A stretch of 64,000 nt of DNA. Origin: Marmoricola sp. Leaf446 (GTDB lineage Bacteria; Actinomycetota; Actinomycetes; Propionibacteriales; Nocardioidaceae). The position numbers and the translations under genes were made by a program. The stretch spans positions 95,606-159,605 of the forward strand of contig NZ_LMRF01000006.1 of the NCBI RefSeq assembly GCF_001424755.1, in the 5' to 3' direction. This document shows, in pieces, positions 1 through 9,221 of this stretch. Every line of letters begins with the position of its first letter. Positions within the stretch are counted from its first letter, which is position 1. The notes under the pieces are model-generated. The model was not told where the DNA came from. It searched no databases and saw nothing but the letters and a program-made list of their open reading frames with translations.

Positions 1-42
1 GGCGGCCGAGCCCGTCTGCCGGGCGGTCGCGCCCGTCGGGAC

Positions 43-1038
43 CTACGAGTCCTCGCTGCTGTGGCCGGGGAAGACGTGGGCGTCGGGGTCGATCAGCACC
101 GCCGCGTTGTTGACCGCTGTGGCGACCTCGCCGAAGCCGACCGCGATCAGCCGCACCTTGCCGGGGTAGTCGGTGATGTCGCCCGCGGCCAGCACCCGCG
201 GCAGGTTGGTCCGCATCGCGGTGTCGACGGCGACGTGGCGGCCGGAGAACTCCAGGCCCCACTCCTTCATCGCGCTCAGGTCGGCCACGAAGCCCAGCGA
301 GGCGACCACCGACTGCGCCGGTCGGGTGCTGACCTCGCCGTCGCTGGTGGTGATCTCGACCGCCTCGACGTGGTGCTCCCCCAGCAGCCGGGTCACCTGC
401 GCCTTGGTGACCACCTCGACGCGCGAGGCCAGCACCGCCTCGACGGTGGCCCGGTGGGCGCGGAACTGGTCGCGGCGGTGGACGAGGGTGACCGAGGCCG
501 CGATCGGCTCGAGGTGGTGGGCCCAGTCGAAGGCGCTGTCGCCGCCGCCGACGATGACGACGTCGCGGCCGGCGTACTCCGCGAAGGAGGGCACGAAGAA
601 CACCAGGCCCCGGTCGGCCCAGCCCTCGCCGGCCGGCAGCGGCCGGGGCGTGAACTTGCCGATCCCGGCGGTGACGATGACGACCTTGGCCGTGATCGTG
701 GTGCCGTCGTCGAGCTCCATGACCGCACCGGCGTCGTCGGTCTTGAGCACCGTCGCCGTCCGGCCCAGGAGGTACGTCGGACGCGCGCTCGCCGCCTGCT
801 CCACCAGCTGCTCGACCAGCTCGCGTCCCTTCACCGCCGGGAAGCCGGCGACGTCGAGGATGGTCTTCTCGGGGTACATCGCCGAGACCTGGCCGCCGAG
901 CTCGGGCAGCGAGTCGACCACGGTGACGTCGAGGCCGCGGAAGCCGGCGTAGTAGACGCCGAACAGCCCGGCCGGGCCCGCGCCCACGATCAGCACGTCG
1001 GTGTCGACCTCGCGGCCGCCGCCACCGGGGTGGTCCAT
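43..1038 (-). CDS. Ferredoxin-NADP reductase-like flavoprotein (type 2)
   Basis: Predicted cytosolic FAD/NAD(P)H oxidoreductase with the two-domain thioredoxin-reductase fold, closest in layout to YumC-type ferredoxin-NADP reductases that exchange electrons between NADPH and ferredoxin or flavodoxin. Seen: the FAD-binding motif VGAGPAG at residues 18-24, an NAD(P)-binding VIVGGGDSAFDWA near 161-173, and a flavin-contacting AAGDITDYPGK near the C-terminus. The protein has no cysteine at all, so it cannot be a CxxC thioredoxin reductase. At 331 residues it has the usual FNR length. GAGGAGGA just upstream supports the ATG. It lies 36 nt downstream of two Mce-associated-type genes on the same strand and may share their transcript. 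The physiological partner is not identifiable here. Confidence 0.85.
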   Translation of the reverse strand: MDHPGGGGREVDTDVLIVGAGPAGLFGVYYAGFRGLDVTVVDSLPELGGQVSAMYPEKTILDVAGFPAVKGRELVEQLVEQAASARPTYLLGRTATVLKTDDAGAVMELDDGTTITAKVVIVTAGIGKFTPRPLPAGEGWADRGLVFFVPSFAEYAGRDVVIVGGGDSAFDWAHHLEPIAASVTLVHRRDQFRAHRATVEAVLASRVEVVTKAQVTRLLGEHHVEAVEITTSDGEVSTRPAQSVVASLGFVADLSAMKEWGLEFSGRHVAVDTAMRTNLPRVLAAGDITDYPGKVRLIAVGFGEVATAVNNAAVLIDPDAHVFPGHSSEDS

Positions 1039-1074
1039 CGGGGTCCTCCTCGCCGTCGTCGGGGTCCGGGCCGC

Positions 1075-1626
1075 CTAGAAGGCGTCCATCCGGGACACGC
1101 GCCACTCTCCCCCATCGCGCGTCACGGTGACCAGCACCCGGACCTGGTCGACACGGCGGGTGGGCGTCAGCGGGCTGCTGGTCACCTGGTCGAGGAAGAC
1201 CAGCGCGACGACCCGGTCGGCGGAGGCCGAGGAGACCGCCGACCCGCGCACCTTCACCGCCAGGCGCACCCGCTCGGCGAGGGTCTGCTCGCGGACGCCG
1301 GCCATCTGCGCGTCGTACTGCTGCCGGAAGCCGGGGGCCAGCAGCGCCCGGGTCGCCCTCACCTCGTCGTCGAAGCCCGCCGCGTCGTAGCCCAGGACCC
1401 GCTCGGCCAGCTCGACGGCGGCCCGACCGCCGGAGTCGCGGGCGGGCACCGAGCTGATCGCGCGCTCCGCGGTCGGCAGGTCGTCGGGGCGTCCGGCGCC
1501 GTGCTGCCACCACCAGCCCAGCCCCGTCGCGAGCACCGCCACGACGCAGAGCAGGACGAGGACGACCGTGGTGCCGGCGCCGCGCACGCGCCCGGGGCGG
1601 GGTGCCCCGTCGGTGGACCGCGTCAT
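1075..1626 (-). CDS. Mce-associated-type single-pass membrane protein
   Basis: A 183-residue protein with a short basic N-terminus, one hydrophobic segment at about residues 17-37 ending in WWWQ, and an extracytoplasmic alpha/beta domain of about 140 residues. This is the layout of actinobacterial Mce-associated proteins, which accompany Mce lipid importers and resemble nuclear-transport-factor-2-like folds. The start overlaps the stop of the upstream gene by ATGA, so the two are translationally coupled. The two proteins share architecture and segments such as the RDGGEWRV/RDGRWLT-like strand, and look like paralogues. No mceA-F or yrbE genes are in the window. The family assignment rests on architecture, and the substrate is unknown. 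Confidence 0.68.
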   Translation of the reverse strand: MTRSTDGAPRPGRVRGAGTTVVLVLLCVVAVLATGLGWWWQHGAGRPDDLPTAERAISSVPARDSGGRAAVELAERVLGYDAAGFDDEVRATRALLAPGFRQQYDAQMAGVREQTLAERVRLAVKVRGSAVSSASADRVVALVFLDQVTSSPLTPTRRVDQVRVLVTVTRDGGEWRVSRMDAF

Positions 1627-2180
1627 CGGACGAACTCCAGCTGCTCGGTGAGCCAGCGGCCGTCACGCTCGACCATCGTGAGACGGAGCCGGTGCTGGCG
1701 CAGCTGCTCGCGACCCGCCGACCCGTCGCGGGTGACCCGCGCGTCGGCGGCCACCAGCACCTCGGCGCGGGTGCGGGTGACGGGGCCCAGCGCGACCGCG
1801 CGCACCACCGCCCGGGCCGTGATCCGGGACTCCCGGGTGGCGGAGAGCAGGCTGTCGACGCCCTCGGCGTACTCCTCCGCGAAGTCGCCGGTCGCGCCGT
1901 CCTGGACCCGCGTGACCACCTCGCGCATCCGGCGGTGGTCGACCCCAAGGACGGCCTCGACCTCCGCCGAGGCGGCCTCGGTGACCTCCCACTGCCGGCG
2001 GGACAGCTCACGGGCGTCGGCGTCGCCGGTGCCGCCGCTCGCCGGTCGGGTCCACACCACGACCGCGGCCGCCACCAGCGCGAGCGCGAGCAGGCCGAGC
2101 AGGAGGTTGGGCCACCCCCAGCGCACACGCGGACTCCGCGCCACGACCCCTCCCTCGGTGCCGACCGACGCACCCGCCAC
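1623..2180 (-). CDS. Mce-associated-type single-pass membrane protein (paralogue)
   Basis: A 185-residue protein with an N-terminal membrane anchor (about residues 24-43) followed by a soluble domain of about 140 residues, the same plan as the gene directly downstream, with which it overlaps by 4 nt. Seen: a tract of acidic and basic heptad-like helix (REVVTRVQDG region), then several beta-strand-like stretches ending in WLTEQLEFVR. By family knowledge such proteins support Mce transporters at the cell envelope; that role here is inference because no Mce subunits are nearby. The gene is probably the first of a three-gene minus-strand unit running into the flavoprotein gene. It is divergent from the ion-channel gene. 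Confidence 0.68.
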   Translation of the reverse strand: MAGASVGTEGGVVARSPRVRWGWPNLLLGLLALALVAAAVVVWTRPASGGTGDADARELSRRQWEVTEAASAEVEAVLGVDHRRMREVVTRVQDGATGDFAEEYAEGVDSLLSATRESRITARAVVRAVALGPVTRTRAEVLVAADARVTRDGSAGREQLRQHRLRLTMVERDGRWLTEQLEFVR

Positions 2181-2289
2181 GGCCGGGCCGACCGGTGGGG
2201 CTGATGGGGCGCATCGTAGCCAGGTCGTACCCCCTCCGCGGCGTCTCAGCGACTCCCCTCATCTGGCCAGCGACCGGGCACCGCGCCCC

Positions 2290-2295
2290 TAGACT
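2290..2295 (+). promoter_or_regulatory. -10 element of a probable leaderless promoter
   Basis: TAGACT ends 7 nt before the GTG of the ion-channel gene. This fits transcription starting at the start codon and decides the start choice. Many genes in this window show the same spacing. Confidence 0.5.
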
Positions 2296-2302
2296 GCCGC
2301 GG

Positions 2303-2977
2303 GTGCCCCACGCCCCCACCGCCGACTCGCTCGCCCGGCGCGCCGCCCGCCACCCCTCGGCGCTGCTGCTCACCGCCCAGCTGACCGCGGTCGTGGCCTA
2401 CCCGTTCCTCGACCAGACCCGGGTCGGGGCCGCGGTGCTGGGCGTGATCTCGATGGTGGCGGTGGGCCTGGCGATCGGCGTGGTCCGCAGCACGCCCGCC
2501 CTGTCGGTGGTCGCGGTCGCGGTCGGACTGCCCGCCGTGGTGATGACCCTGGTGGAGGCGGCGACGCCCGAGACGCAGTGGGTGGCGCTGGTCAGCGCGC
2601 TGCTGCACGCGCCGTTCTACTTCTACGTCGCCTACAGCACGATCAAGTACCTCTTCCACGACGACCGGGTCACGACCGACGAGCTCTACGCCATCGGGGC
2701 GGCCTTCACCGTGGTGGCCTGGGGCTTCGCCTACCTCTACGTCGCCGTCGAGATCGTCTTCCCGGGGTCGATCGAGCCGGTGGCCGCCTCGGGCGCGGGA
2801 CGGTTCTTCGACATGCTCTTCTTCTCCTTCACCAACCTGACCAGCGTCGGGCTCTCCGACATCCTGCCCGTCGGCGACCACGCCCGCTCGCTGGTGATCC
2901 TCGAGCAGGTGGCCGGGGTGCTCTACGTCGCGATGGTGATCTCGCGCCTGGTGGCCATGACCGTCCGCCACCGCTGA
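2303..2977 (+). CDS. Two-pore-domain-type ion channel (Ion_trans_2 family)
   Basis: A 224-residue integral membrane protein with about five or six hydrophobic helices and a C-terminal pore-loop region. The segment FTNLTSVGLSD (about residues 175-185) sits where K+ channels carry the TVGYGD selectivity filter, followed by a last helix ending LVAMTVRHR. TSVGLSD departs from the canonical filter, so ion selectivity is uncertain. I chose the GTG at 2303 because TAGACT (2290-2295) lies exactly 7 nt upstream, the pattern of a leaderless actinobacterial transcript. An in-frame upstream ATG at 2195 would add 36 residues of low-complexity sequence. The gene is divergent from the Mce-associated pair. 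Confidence 0.75.
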   Translation: MPHAPTADSLARRAARHPSALLLTAQLTAVVAYPFLDQTRVGAAVLGVISMVAVGLAIGVVRSTPALSVVAVAVGLPAVVMTLVEAATPETQWVALVSALLHAPFYFYVAYSTIKYLFHDDRVTTDELYAIGAAFTVVAWGFAYLYVAVEIVFPGSIEPVAASGAGRFFDMLFFSFTNLTSVGLSDILPVGDHARSLVILEQVAGVLYVAMVISRLVAMTVRHR

Positions 2978-2996
2978 CCGCGGTTCGGGACGCGGG

Positions 2997-3440
2997 TCAG
3001 TCGAGGCAGAACTCGTTGCCCTCGGGGTCGGCCATCACGATGAAGCCGATCTCCATCCGCCCGTCGGGCTCCACCCGGTGGTCGCGGGTGGCCCCGAGCG
3101 CGACCAGGCGCTCGCACTCGGCCTCCAGCGCCGCCATCCGCGCGTCCCCGGTGAGCCCGGGCGCCGCCCGCACGTCGAGGTGCAGGCGGTTCTTGGCCGT
3201 CTTGCCCTCGGGCACCCGCTGGAAGAACAGCCGCGGTCCGGACCCGCCGACCGGGCGCGCCGCCGACCGGCTGTTCCACAGCTCCTCCGGCATGCCCCAG
3301 GACCGCAGGGCGTCCTCCCAGGTGCCGAAGCCGGACGGGGGCGGCTCGACCTCGTAGCCGAGCGCTTCGCACCAGAACGCGGCGAGCGCCCCGGGGTCGG
3401 CGCTGTCGACGGTGATCTGGACCTCGCGCAGCCGGCTCAT
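2997..3440 (-). CDS. VOC (glyoxalase-like) family protein
   Basis: A 147-residue small beta-alpha-beta protein of the vicinal-oxygen-chelate superfamily, glyoxalase-like subgroup. Seen: the opening strand VQITVDSADPGALAAFW, a middle segment with LFFQRVPEGKTAKNRLHLD, and a closing strand FIVMADPEGNEFCLD, the usual two-module pattern. The KNRLHLD histidine and the final glutamate are where such proteins place metal or substrate ligands. Substrate cannot be inferred. The gene follows the MFS transporter on the minus strand after a 23-nt gap and may share its transcript. Confidence 0.8.
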   Translation of the reverse strand: MSRLREVQITVDSADPGALAAFWCEALGYEVEPPPSGFGTWEDALRSWGMPEELWNSRSAARPVGGSGPRLFFQRVPEGKTAKNRLHLDVRAAPGLTGDARMAALEAECERLVALGATRDHRVEPDGRMEIGFIVMADPEGNEFCLD

Positions 3441-3463
3441 GCCACCAGCCTCGCCCCGCGGGC

Positions 3464-4741
3464 TCAGCGGGTCAACGACGCCTCCTGCTCCGAGAGCACC
3501 CGGGCGCGGGCCCGGCCCCGGTAGCGCCAGACCTGCACCAGCCCGAGCAGCCACAGCGGGAACTGCGCCGACATGGCCCAGCGGAACGCCTCGGGGGTGT
3601 ACGCCGTGCTGGCCCCCGGCGTGCGCCAGTCGAGCAGCAGCCCGATCACCACGACCATCACCAGGCTGGCGTAGAAGCCGCCCTGGTTGATGATCCCGGT
3701 GGCGCTGGCCAGCCGGTGGGCCGGGTTGGAGGTGCGGCCGACGTCGAAGCCGATCACCGAGGCGGGACCGCCGACGCCGGTGACCAGCACCAGCACCACG
3801 AGGACGACGAACGGCGCGGGACCCGGCCAGGCCAGGACGACGGTCCAGACGACCACGATCGAGCCCACGATCACGAGCACCACGGTGGAGCGGTGCCAGG
3901 GGTGGACGCTGACCAGCCAGCCCAGGACCGGGCCGGAGAACATCATGGTCACGACCATCAGGGTGAGCAGCAGGCCGGCCGCGGCCGAGGACTGCTCCTC
4001 GCCACGGACGAAGAAGGGGTAGCCCCACAGCAGGCTCATCGTGGTGGCGCTGAACTGGGTGCAGAAGTGCATCCAGAACCCCAGCCGGGTGCCGGGGTGG
4101 CGCCAGGACGCGGCCAGGCTGGCCCGGACCGAGGCCAGCGACATCGGGGCACCGCGCAGGTTGCGGCCCTCCGGGGTGTCGTGCAGCACCACGAGCAGCG
4201 CCACGGCCAGCACCACCCCGACGCTGGCGGCGACCAGGTAGGCGCGGGTCCAGCCGAGGTGGGCCAGCGCCCACGTCATCGGGACGGCGGCGGCCACGGC
4301 GCCGGTCTGGCCCAGCGTGCCGGTGACCTGGGTGACGAACGGGATCCGGCGCAGGGGGAACCAGCTGCTGACCAGCCGCAGCAGGCAGATGAAGGTCATC
4401 GCGTCCCCCATGCCGACCCCGGCACGGGCGACCAGCGCCAGCGGGTAGCTCTCGGCGAACGCGAACACCGTCTGCCCGGCGGTCATCAGCACCAGGCCCG
4501 ACAGCATCACGCTGCGCGAGCCGAAGCGGTCGACCAGCAGACCGACCGGGATCTGCATCCCGGCGTACACCAGCAGCTGGAGCATGGTGAAGGTCGCCAG
4601 CTGGGCCGCGGAGATCCCGAAGCGGTCGGTCGCGACGAGGCCGGCGACGCCGAGCGAGGAGCGGTGGAAGACCGCCAGCACGTAGACCGCGAGGCCGACG
4701 CCCCACACGGTCCAGGGGCTGCGCAGGGCGGGCGTGCTCAC
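3464..4741 (-). CDS. MFS transporter
   Basis: A predicted 425-residue major facilitator superfamily permease with about 12 transmembrane helices. Seen: the cytoplasmic loop 2-3 signature GLLVDRFGSR, a helix-2 motif rich in Ala/Gly, and a charged central loop near HDTPEGRN separating the two six-helix halves. Substrate specificity is not readable from sequence. I start it at the GTG giving VSTPALRS because TACGAT (4749-4754, reverse strand) lies 7 nt upstream. An upstream in-frame GTG would give a 432-residue form. The VOC gene follows on the same strand. The transporter lies immediately downstream of uvrB but has its own likely promoter. Confidence 0.85.
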   Translation of the reverse strand: MSTPALRSPWTVWGVGLAVYVLAVFHRSSLGVAGLVATDRFGISAAQLATFTMLQLLVYAGMQIPVGLLVDRFGSRSVMLSGLVLMTAGQTVFAFAESYPLALVARAGVGMGDAMTFICLLRLVSSWFPLRRIPFVTQVTGTLGQTGAVAAAVPMTWALAHLGWTRAYLVAASVGVVLAVALLVVLHDTPEGRNLRGAPMSLASVRASLAASWRHPGTRLGFWMHFCTQFSATTMSLLWGYPFFVRGEEQSSAAAGLLLTLMVVTMMFSGPVLGWLVSVHPWHRSTVVLVIVGSIVVVWTVVLAWPGPAPFVVLVVLVLVTGVGGPASVIGFDVGRTSNPAHRLASATGIINQGGFYASLVMVVVIGLLLDWRTPGASTAYTPEAFRWAMSAQFPLWLLGLVQVWRYRGRARARVLSEQEASLTR

Positions 4742-4820
4742 CGGTCCGATCGTACGCCGCACCGGCCGCGCCGCCGGCCGCCGGTCGGGCCGCCGGTCGG
4801 GCCGCGGTCGGACCCCGGGA

Positions 4821-6947
4821 CTAGCGGGTGGCCTCCATCATCTGGCGCAGCTCCTTCTTGAGGTCCTGGACCTCGTCGCGGATCCGGGCGGCCACCTCGA
4901 ACTGCAGCTCGGCGGCGGCGGTGTGCATCTGCTCGGTCAGCTGCTGCACCAGCTCGGCCAGGTCGGAGGAGGGGATGCCGGCCGTGTCGGGCGCCTTCTG
5001 GTGGACCTTGTCCATCCGCGAGAGGCCCGGGACCGGGGCCTTGCGGGACTTGTCGCCCCGGGCGCCGGTGCCCTGCCAGGTGGCCAGCAGCTCGGCGGTG
5101 TCCTCGTCGTCGCGGGCCAGCATCTCGGTGATGTCGGCGATCTTCTTGCGCAGCGGCTGGGGGTCGACGCCGTGCTCGGTGTTGTAGGCGACCTGCTTGG
5201 CACGACGGCGGTTGGTCTCGTCGATCGCCTTCTCCATCGAGGGCGTCACGCGGTCGGCGTACATCACGACCTGGCCCGACACGTTGCGGGCGGCGCGGCC
5301 GATGGTCTGGATCAGCGACTTGTCGGAGCGCAGGAAGCCCTCCTTGTCGGCGTCGAGGATCGCCACCAGCGACACCTCGGGCAGGTCGAGGCCCTCGCGG
5401 AGCAGGTTGATGCCGACGAGGACGTCGTACTCCCCCATCCGGAGCTCGCGGAGCAGCTCGATGCGGCGCAGCGTGTCGACCTCGGAGTGCAGGTAGCGGC
5501 AGCGCACGCCGTTCTCGAGGAGGTAGTCGGTGAGGTCCTCGGACATCTTCTTGGTCAGCGTGGTGACCAAGACCCGCTCGTTGCGGTCGACGCGCGCGTT
5601 GATCTCCGACATCAGGTCGTCGATCTGGCCCTTGGTCGGCTTGACCACGACCTCGGGGTCGATCAGCCCGGTGGGCCGGATGATCTGCTCGACCACGTTG
5701 TCGATGCCGCCGCCCTTGGCGATCTCGTAGTCGCCCGGGGTCGCGGAGAGGTAGATCGTCTGGCCGATGCGGTCGAGAAACTCTTCCCACCGCAGCGGCC
5801 GGTTGTCCATCGCGCTGGGCAGCCGGAAGCCGTGGTCGACGAGGTTGCGCTTGCGCGACATGTCGCCCTCGTACATGCCGCCGATCTGCGGGACCGCGAC
5901 GTGGGACTCGTCGACGACCAGCACGAAGTCCTCGGCGAAGTAGTCGAGCAGGCAGTTGGGGGCGCTGCCGCGCGGGCGGCCGTCGATGTGCATCGAGTAG
6001 TTCTCGATGCCCGAGCACGAGCCGACCTGGCGCATCATCTCGATGTCGTAGGAGGTGCGCATCCGCAGCCGCTGGGCCTCCAGCAGCTTGCCCTGGCGCT
6101 CGAACAGCGCGACCTGCTCCTCCAGCTCCTTCTCGATGCTGGCGATGGCGCGCTCCATGCGCTGCGGGCCGGCGACGTAGTGGGTGGCGGGGAAGACGTA
6201 GATCTCCTGGTCGTCGGTGATCACCTCGCCCGTCACCGGGTGCAGCGTCATCAGCCGCTCGATCTCGTCGCCGAAGAACTCCACCCGCACGGCGTGCTCC
6301 TCGTAGACCGGGAAGATCTCGAGGGTGTCGCCCCGGACCCGGAAGGTGCCACGGGTGAAGGACAGGTCGTTGCGGGTGTACTGGATCTCGACCAGCCGGC
6401 GCAGCACGCCGTCGCGGTCCATCTCCTTGCCGACCTTGAGCCGGAGCATGCGGTCGACGTACTCCTGCGGGGTGCCGAGACCGTAGATGCACGACACCGT
6501 GGAGACCACGATGACGTCGCGCCGGGTCAGCAGCGAGTTGGTGGCCGAGTGCCGCAGCCGCTCGACCTCCTCGTTGATCGAGGAGTCCTTCTCGATGTAG
6601 GTGTCGGTCTGGGGGACGTAGGCCTCGGGCTGGTAGTAGTCGTAGTAGGAGACGAAGTACTCCACCGCGTTGTCGGGGAACAGCTGCCGCAGCTCGTTGG
6701 CGAACTGCGCGGCCAGCGTCTTGTTGGGCTGCATCACCAGCACCGGGCGCTGCACCTGCTCGGCCACCCACGCCACCGTGGCCGTCTTGCCGGTGCCGGT
6801 GGCACCCAGCAGCACGACGTCCTTCTCACCCCCGCGGATCCGCTCGGTGATCTCGGCGATGGCGGCGGGCTGGTCGCCGGCGGGCTGGTAGTCGGACTGC
6901 ACGTCGAACGGCGCCACCCGGCGCTCGAGGTCGGTCACGGGACGCAT
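4821..6947 (-). CDS. uvrB: Excinuclease ABC subunit UvrB
   Basis: UvrB is the damage-verification helicase of bacterial nucleotide excision repair. It is loaded on DNA by UvrA and then recruits UvrC. Seen: Walker [10 protein letters not shown] at residues 48-56, the DNA-clamping beta-hairpin region [12 protein letters not shown] near 101-112, a DESH-box helicase motif ([11 protein letters not shown]), the domain-3 [13 protein letters not shown] motif, an IGRAARN motif VI, and a C-terminal UVR coiled-coil domain (about 664-700) that contacts UvrC. At 708 residues the length is typical. TAGGCT lies 6 nt before the ATG, pointing to a leaderless promoter. I see no LexA-type box in the short divergent region to the PLD gene. 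Confidence 0.98.
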   Translation of the reverse strand: MRPVTDLERRVAPFDVQSDYQPAGDQPAAIAEITERIRGGEKDVVLLGATGTGKTATVAWVAEQVQRPVLVMQPNKTLAAQFANELRQLFPDNAVEYFVSYYDYYQPEAYVPQTDTYIEKDSSINEEVERLRHSATNSLLTRRDVIVVSTVSCIYGLGTPQEYVDRMLRLKVGKEMDRDGVLRRLVEIQYTRNDLSFTRGTFRVRGDTLEIFPVYEEHAVRVEFFGDEIERLMTLHPVTGEVITDDQEIYVFPATHYVAGPQRMERAIASIEKELEEQVALFERQGKLLEAQRLRMRTSYDIEMMRQVGSCSGIENYSMHIDGRPRGSAPNCLLDYFAEDFVLVVDESHVAVPQIGGMYEGDMSRKRNLVDHGFRLPSAMDNRPLRWEEFLDRIGQTIYLSATPGDYEIAKGGGIDNVVEQIIRPTGLIDPEVVVKPTKGQIDDLMSEINARVDRNERVLVTTLTKKMSEDLTDYLLENGVRCRYLHSEVDTLRRIELLRELRMGEYDVLVGINLLREGLDLPEVSLVAILDADKEGFLRSDKSLIQTIGRAARNVSGQVVMYADRVTPSMEKAIDETNRRRAKQVAYNTEHGVDPQPLRKKIADITEMLARDDEDTAELLATWQGTGARGDKSRKAPVPGLSRMDKVHQKAPDTAGIPSSDLAELVQQLTEQMHTAAAELQFEVAARIRDEVQDLKKELRQMMEATR

Positions 6948-7005
6948 GCGACGAGCCTACGGCCGGCCACCGACAACCCCGCCGGTCGTCTGGGAGACTG
7001 CGCCC

Positions 7006-8277
7006 GTGCAGCGCCGACACCTCCCCCTCGTGAACATGTCCCACCCCGTGGCCATGCTGGCCCGCCGGTTCGTCATGGTCACCTTCGGGATCCCGGTCCT
7101 GGTGGCGGTCGCGATGAGCCTGGTCGACTCCTACCGGCGGCGCGGCAAGAAGCCCAAGCCGTTCCCGACCCGCACGGCGGCGCAGACCCCGGTCGGCGGC
7201 GGCACCGTCACGACGTACTCCTTCGGGCAGGACCTGTACGACGACATGCTGCGCGCCATCGAGGGCGCCCGGTCGCAGGTGCTCCTGGAGACCTACATCT
7301 GGAAGGGCGACGCCCTCGGCGCGCGGTTCAAGAAGGCGCTGGTCGACGCGGCCGACCGCGGCGTGGAGGTGCGGGTCATCTACGACCAGTTCGCCAACCT
7401 CGTCGTGCGGCTGCCGTTCAAGCACTTCCCACCCAACGTGAAGGTGCTCGCCTTCCCCGTCTACTCGGCCGGCTGGCGGTTCTTCGACCTGCGCCGCTAC
7501 GGCCGCGACCACCGCAAGATCCTCGTGGTCGACGACGAGGTGGGGTTCGTGGGCGGTTACAACCTCGGCGCGGCGTACGCCACGGAGTGGCGCGACACCC
7601 ACTGCCGGATCACCGGCCCGGGCGTCGCCGACCTGACCCGGGCCTTCGCCGACTTCTGGAACCTGCACAGGGAGAAGCGGTTCCGTCGCTCGGAGTCGCC
7701 GATGCTGGTCTCGGCACCCTCGCAGTGGGAGCCCAAGATCCGGGTGCACCGCAACGTGCCGCGGCTGTGGATGTTCCCGATCCGGTCGATGTACCTCGAG
7801 GCGATCAACCGCGCGCAGCGCAACGTCTGGCTCACCAGCGCCTACTTCATCCCCGACGAGGACTTCGTGGCCACGCTCGTCCACGCGGCCCGCCGGGGCG
7901 TCGACGTCCGCATCCTGCTCCCCGCCAAGTCCAACCACATCGTGGTCGACTGGATCTCCCGCGGCTACTTCCGCCAGCTGCTCGAGGCCGGCATCAAGAT
8001 CCACCGCTTCCGCGACGCGATGGTGCACGCCAAGACCGCCACCGTCGACGGGAGCTGGAGCACGATCGGCACCGCCAACGTCGACCGGCTCTCGATGACC
8101 GGCAACTACGAGATCAACGTCGAGATCATCGACGAGTCGCTGGCCCAGGAGATGGAGCGGATCTTCTCCACCGACCTGACCAACAGCCTCGAGCTGACCC
8201 TGCACGAGTGGCAGGCGCGCGACGTCTACGCGCGCTTCACCGAGTTCGTGCTCCGGCCGCTGCGGCCGCTGCTGTGA
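7006..8277 (+). CDS. Phospholipase D-family cardiolipin synthase-like protein
   Basis: A 423-residue PLD-superfamily enzyme with two HKD catalytic motifs: HRKILVVDD starting at His169 and HAKTATVDG starting at His341, each followed by a GG/GTAN turn. This arrangement is that of bacterial cardiolipin synthases, which condense two phosphatidylglycerols or PG and CDP-DAG at the membrane. Other PLD transphosphatidylases remain possible. A single N-terminal hydrophobic segment (about residues 22-40) would anchor it. I prefer the GTG at 7006, which has GAGACT 6 nt upstream. The ATG at 6946 would overlap uvrB. Its stop overlaps the GTG of the next gene, so the two are coupled. Confidence 0.85.
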   Translation: MQRRHLPLVNMSHPVAMLARRFVMVTFGIPVLVAVAMSLVDSYRRRGKKPKPFPTRTAAQTPVGGGTVTTYSFGQDLYDDMLRAIEGARSQVLLETYIWKGDALGARFKKALVDAADRGVEVRVIYDQFANLVVRLPFKHFPPNVKVLAFPVYSAGWRFFDLRRYGRDHRKILVVDDEVGFVGGYNLGAAYATEWRDTHCRITGPGVADLTRAFADFWNLHREKRFRRSESPMLVSAPSQWEPKIRVHRNVPRLWMFPIRSMYLEAINRAQRNVWLTSAYFIPDEDFVATLVHAARRGVDVRILLPAKSNHIVVDWISRGYFRQLLEAGIKIHRFRDAMVHAKTATVDGSWSTIGTANVDRLSMTGNYEINVEIIDESLAQEMERIFSTDLTNSLELTLHEWQARDVYARFTEFVLRPLRPLL

Positions 8278-9146
8278 GCACCCCCTCGACCCCCTCACCG
8301 GAGCTGCTGCGCGCCGCGCGCCGCACCTGGGGCGCGCTGGAGACGCTGCACGTCGTCGGCTACTTCGCCCCGGAGCCGCCCGAGGAGTACGTCGCCCTCG
8401 GCCTGCACGACCGGCTCTCCTACTTCGCCGCGCGGGGTGCCGCGCTCGGGCCGGTCGGACCCCGTGTCACCGAGGCGACCTTCTACGTCTTCGCCCCGTG
8501 GCTGCACGACGCCGCGCTGCCCTCCGCGTGGGAGCACGCCACCCCCGAGCAGCTGGTCGAGGCCCGCCGGCGCGGCATGTCGCGCGCCCTGGCCCGGACG
8601 GTCGGCGACGTCGACGTCACCGACGCGCTCGCGCTGGCCCGGCGGCTCGCCGACGGGCTCGCGGCGACGCCGGGCAGCGCCGCCGGCCGCCCGCTGTACG
8701 CCGCGCACCTCCAGCTCGCCTGGCCCGAGGAGCCGCTGCTCGCCCTGTGGCACGCCGCCACGCTGGTCCGCGAGCACCGCGGCGACGGTCACGTCGCCCT
8801 GCTGGTCTCGCGGGGCCTGGACCCGGTCGAGGCGACCGTCCTCGACGGCGCCTGGGCCGGCAAGGAGCGGTTCCTGCGCTCCACCCGCGGCTGGAGCGAG
8901 GAGGAGCTGGCGGCGGGCGAGGACCGGCTGCGGGACCGCGGCTGGCTCGACGACGCGGCCGCCCTCACCGACCTCGGCCGGGAGCAGCGCGAGGACCTCG
9001 AGGCGGCCACCGACCGGACCTCGCTGGCCGGCTGGGAGGCCCTCGGCCTCGACGACACCGTGCGGCTGGGCGAGCTGCTGCAGCCCGTGCGCCGCGCCGT
9101 CCTCGACTCCGGCGTGCTGCCGGGCCGGCTCGGCCGCCTCGGCTGA
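8274..9146 (+). CDS. SCO6745-like conserved actinobacterial protein
   Basis: A 290-residue soluble, helix-rich protein of unknown biochemical role that I recognise as resembling the SCO6745 family of actinobacteria. Seen: an N-terminal segment ELLRAARRTWGALETLHVVGYF, a recurrent hydrophobic helix pattern, and a C-terminal half with a winged-helix-like region (ERFLRSTRGWSEEEL followed by LRDRGWLDDAAALTDLG) as in MarR-type folds. The GTG start overlaps the stop of the PLD gene by 4 nt. Family function is not established, and membership is from memory of sequence style rather than a search. Confidence 0.6.
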   Translation: MSTPSTPSPELLRAARRTWGALETLHVVGYFAPEPPEEYVALGLHDRLSYFAARGAALGPVGPRVTEATFYVFAPWLHDAALPSAWEHATPEQLVEARRRGMSRALARTVGDVDVTDALALARRLADGLAATPGSAAGRPLYAAHLQLAWPEEPLLALWHAATLVREHRGDGHVALLVSRGLDPVEATVLDGAWAGKERFLRSTRGWSEEELAAGEDRLRDRGWLDDAAALTDLGREQREDLEAATDRTSLAGWEALGLDDTVRLGELLQPVRRAVLDSGVLPGRLGRLG

Positions 9147-9221
9147 CACGTCGGCCGCCCCGGGGGCGCCGCTTGCCGTGCGACCCCCTCGCGACGGACA
9201 CTGGAGTCGATCCCCCGCCGC

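Noticed and set aside
61-2292. 743-codon ORF antisense to the reductase and Mce-associated genes
   Set aside because: Repetitive Arg/Gly/Asp/Val-rich translation without motifs, explained by high-GC reading-frame bias.
6948-7005. Possible LexA box controlling uvrB
   Set aside because: The short divergent region has no GAAC-N4-GTTC pair, unlike the site at 58530.
4734-9146. 1470-codon plus-strand ORF
   Set aside because: Its first part is an antisense shadow of uvrB and MFS with Val/Asp/Leu-rich low complexity; only its last 290 codons are a real gene, given separately.
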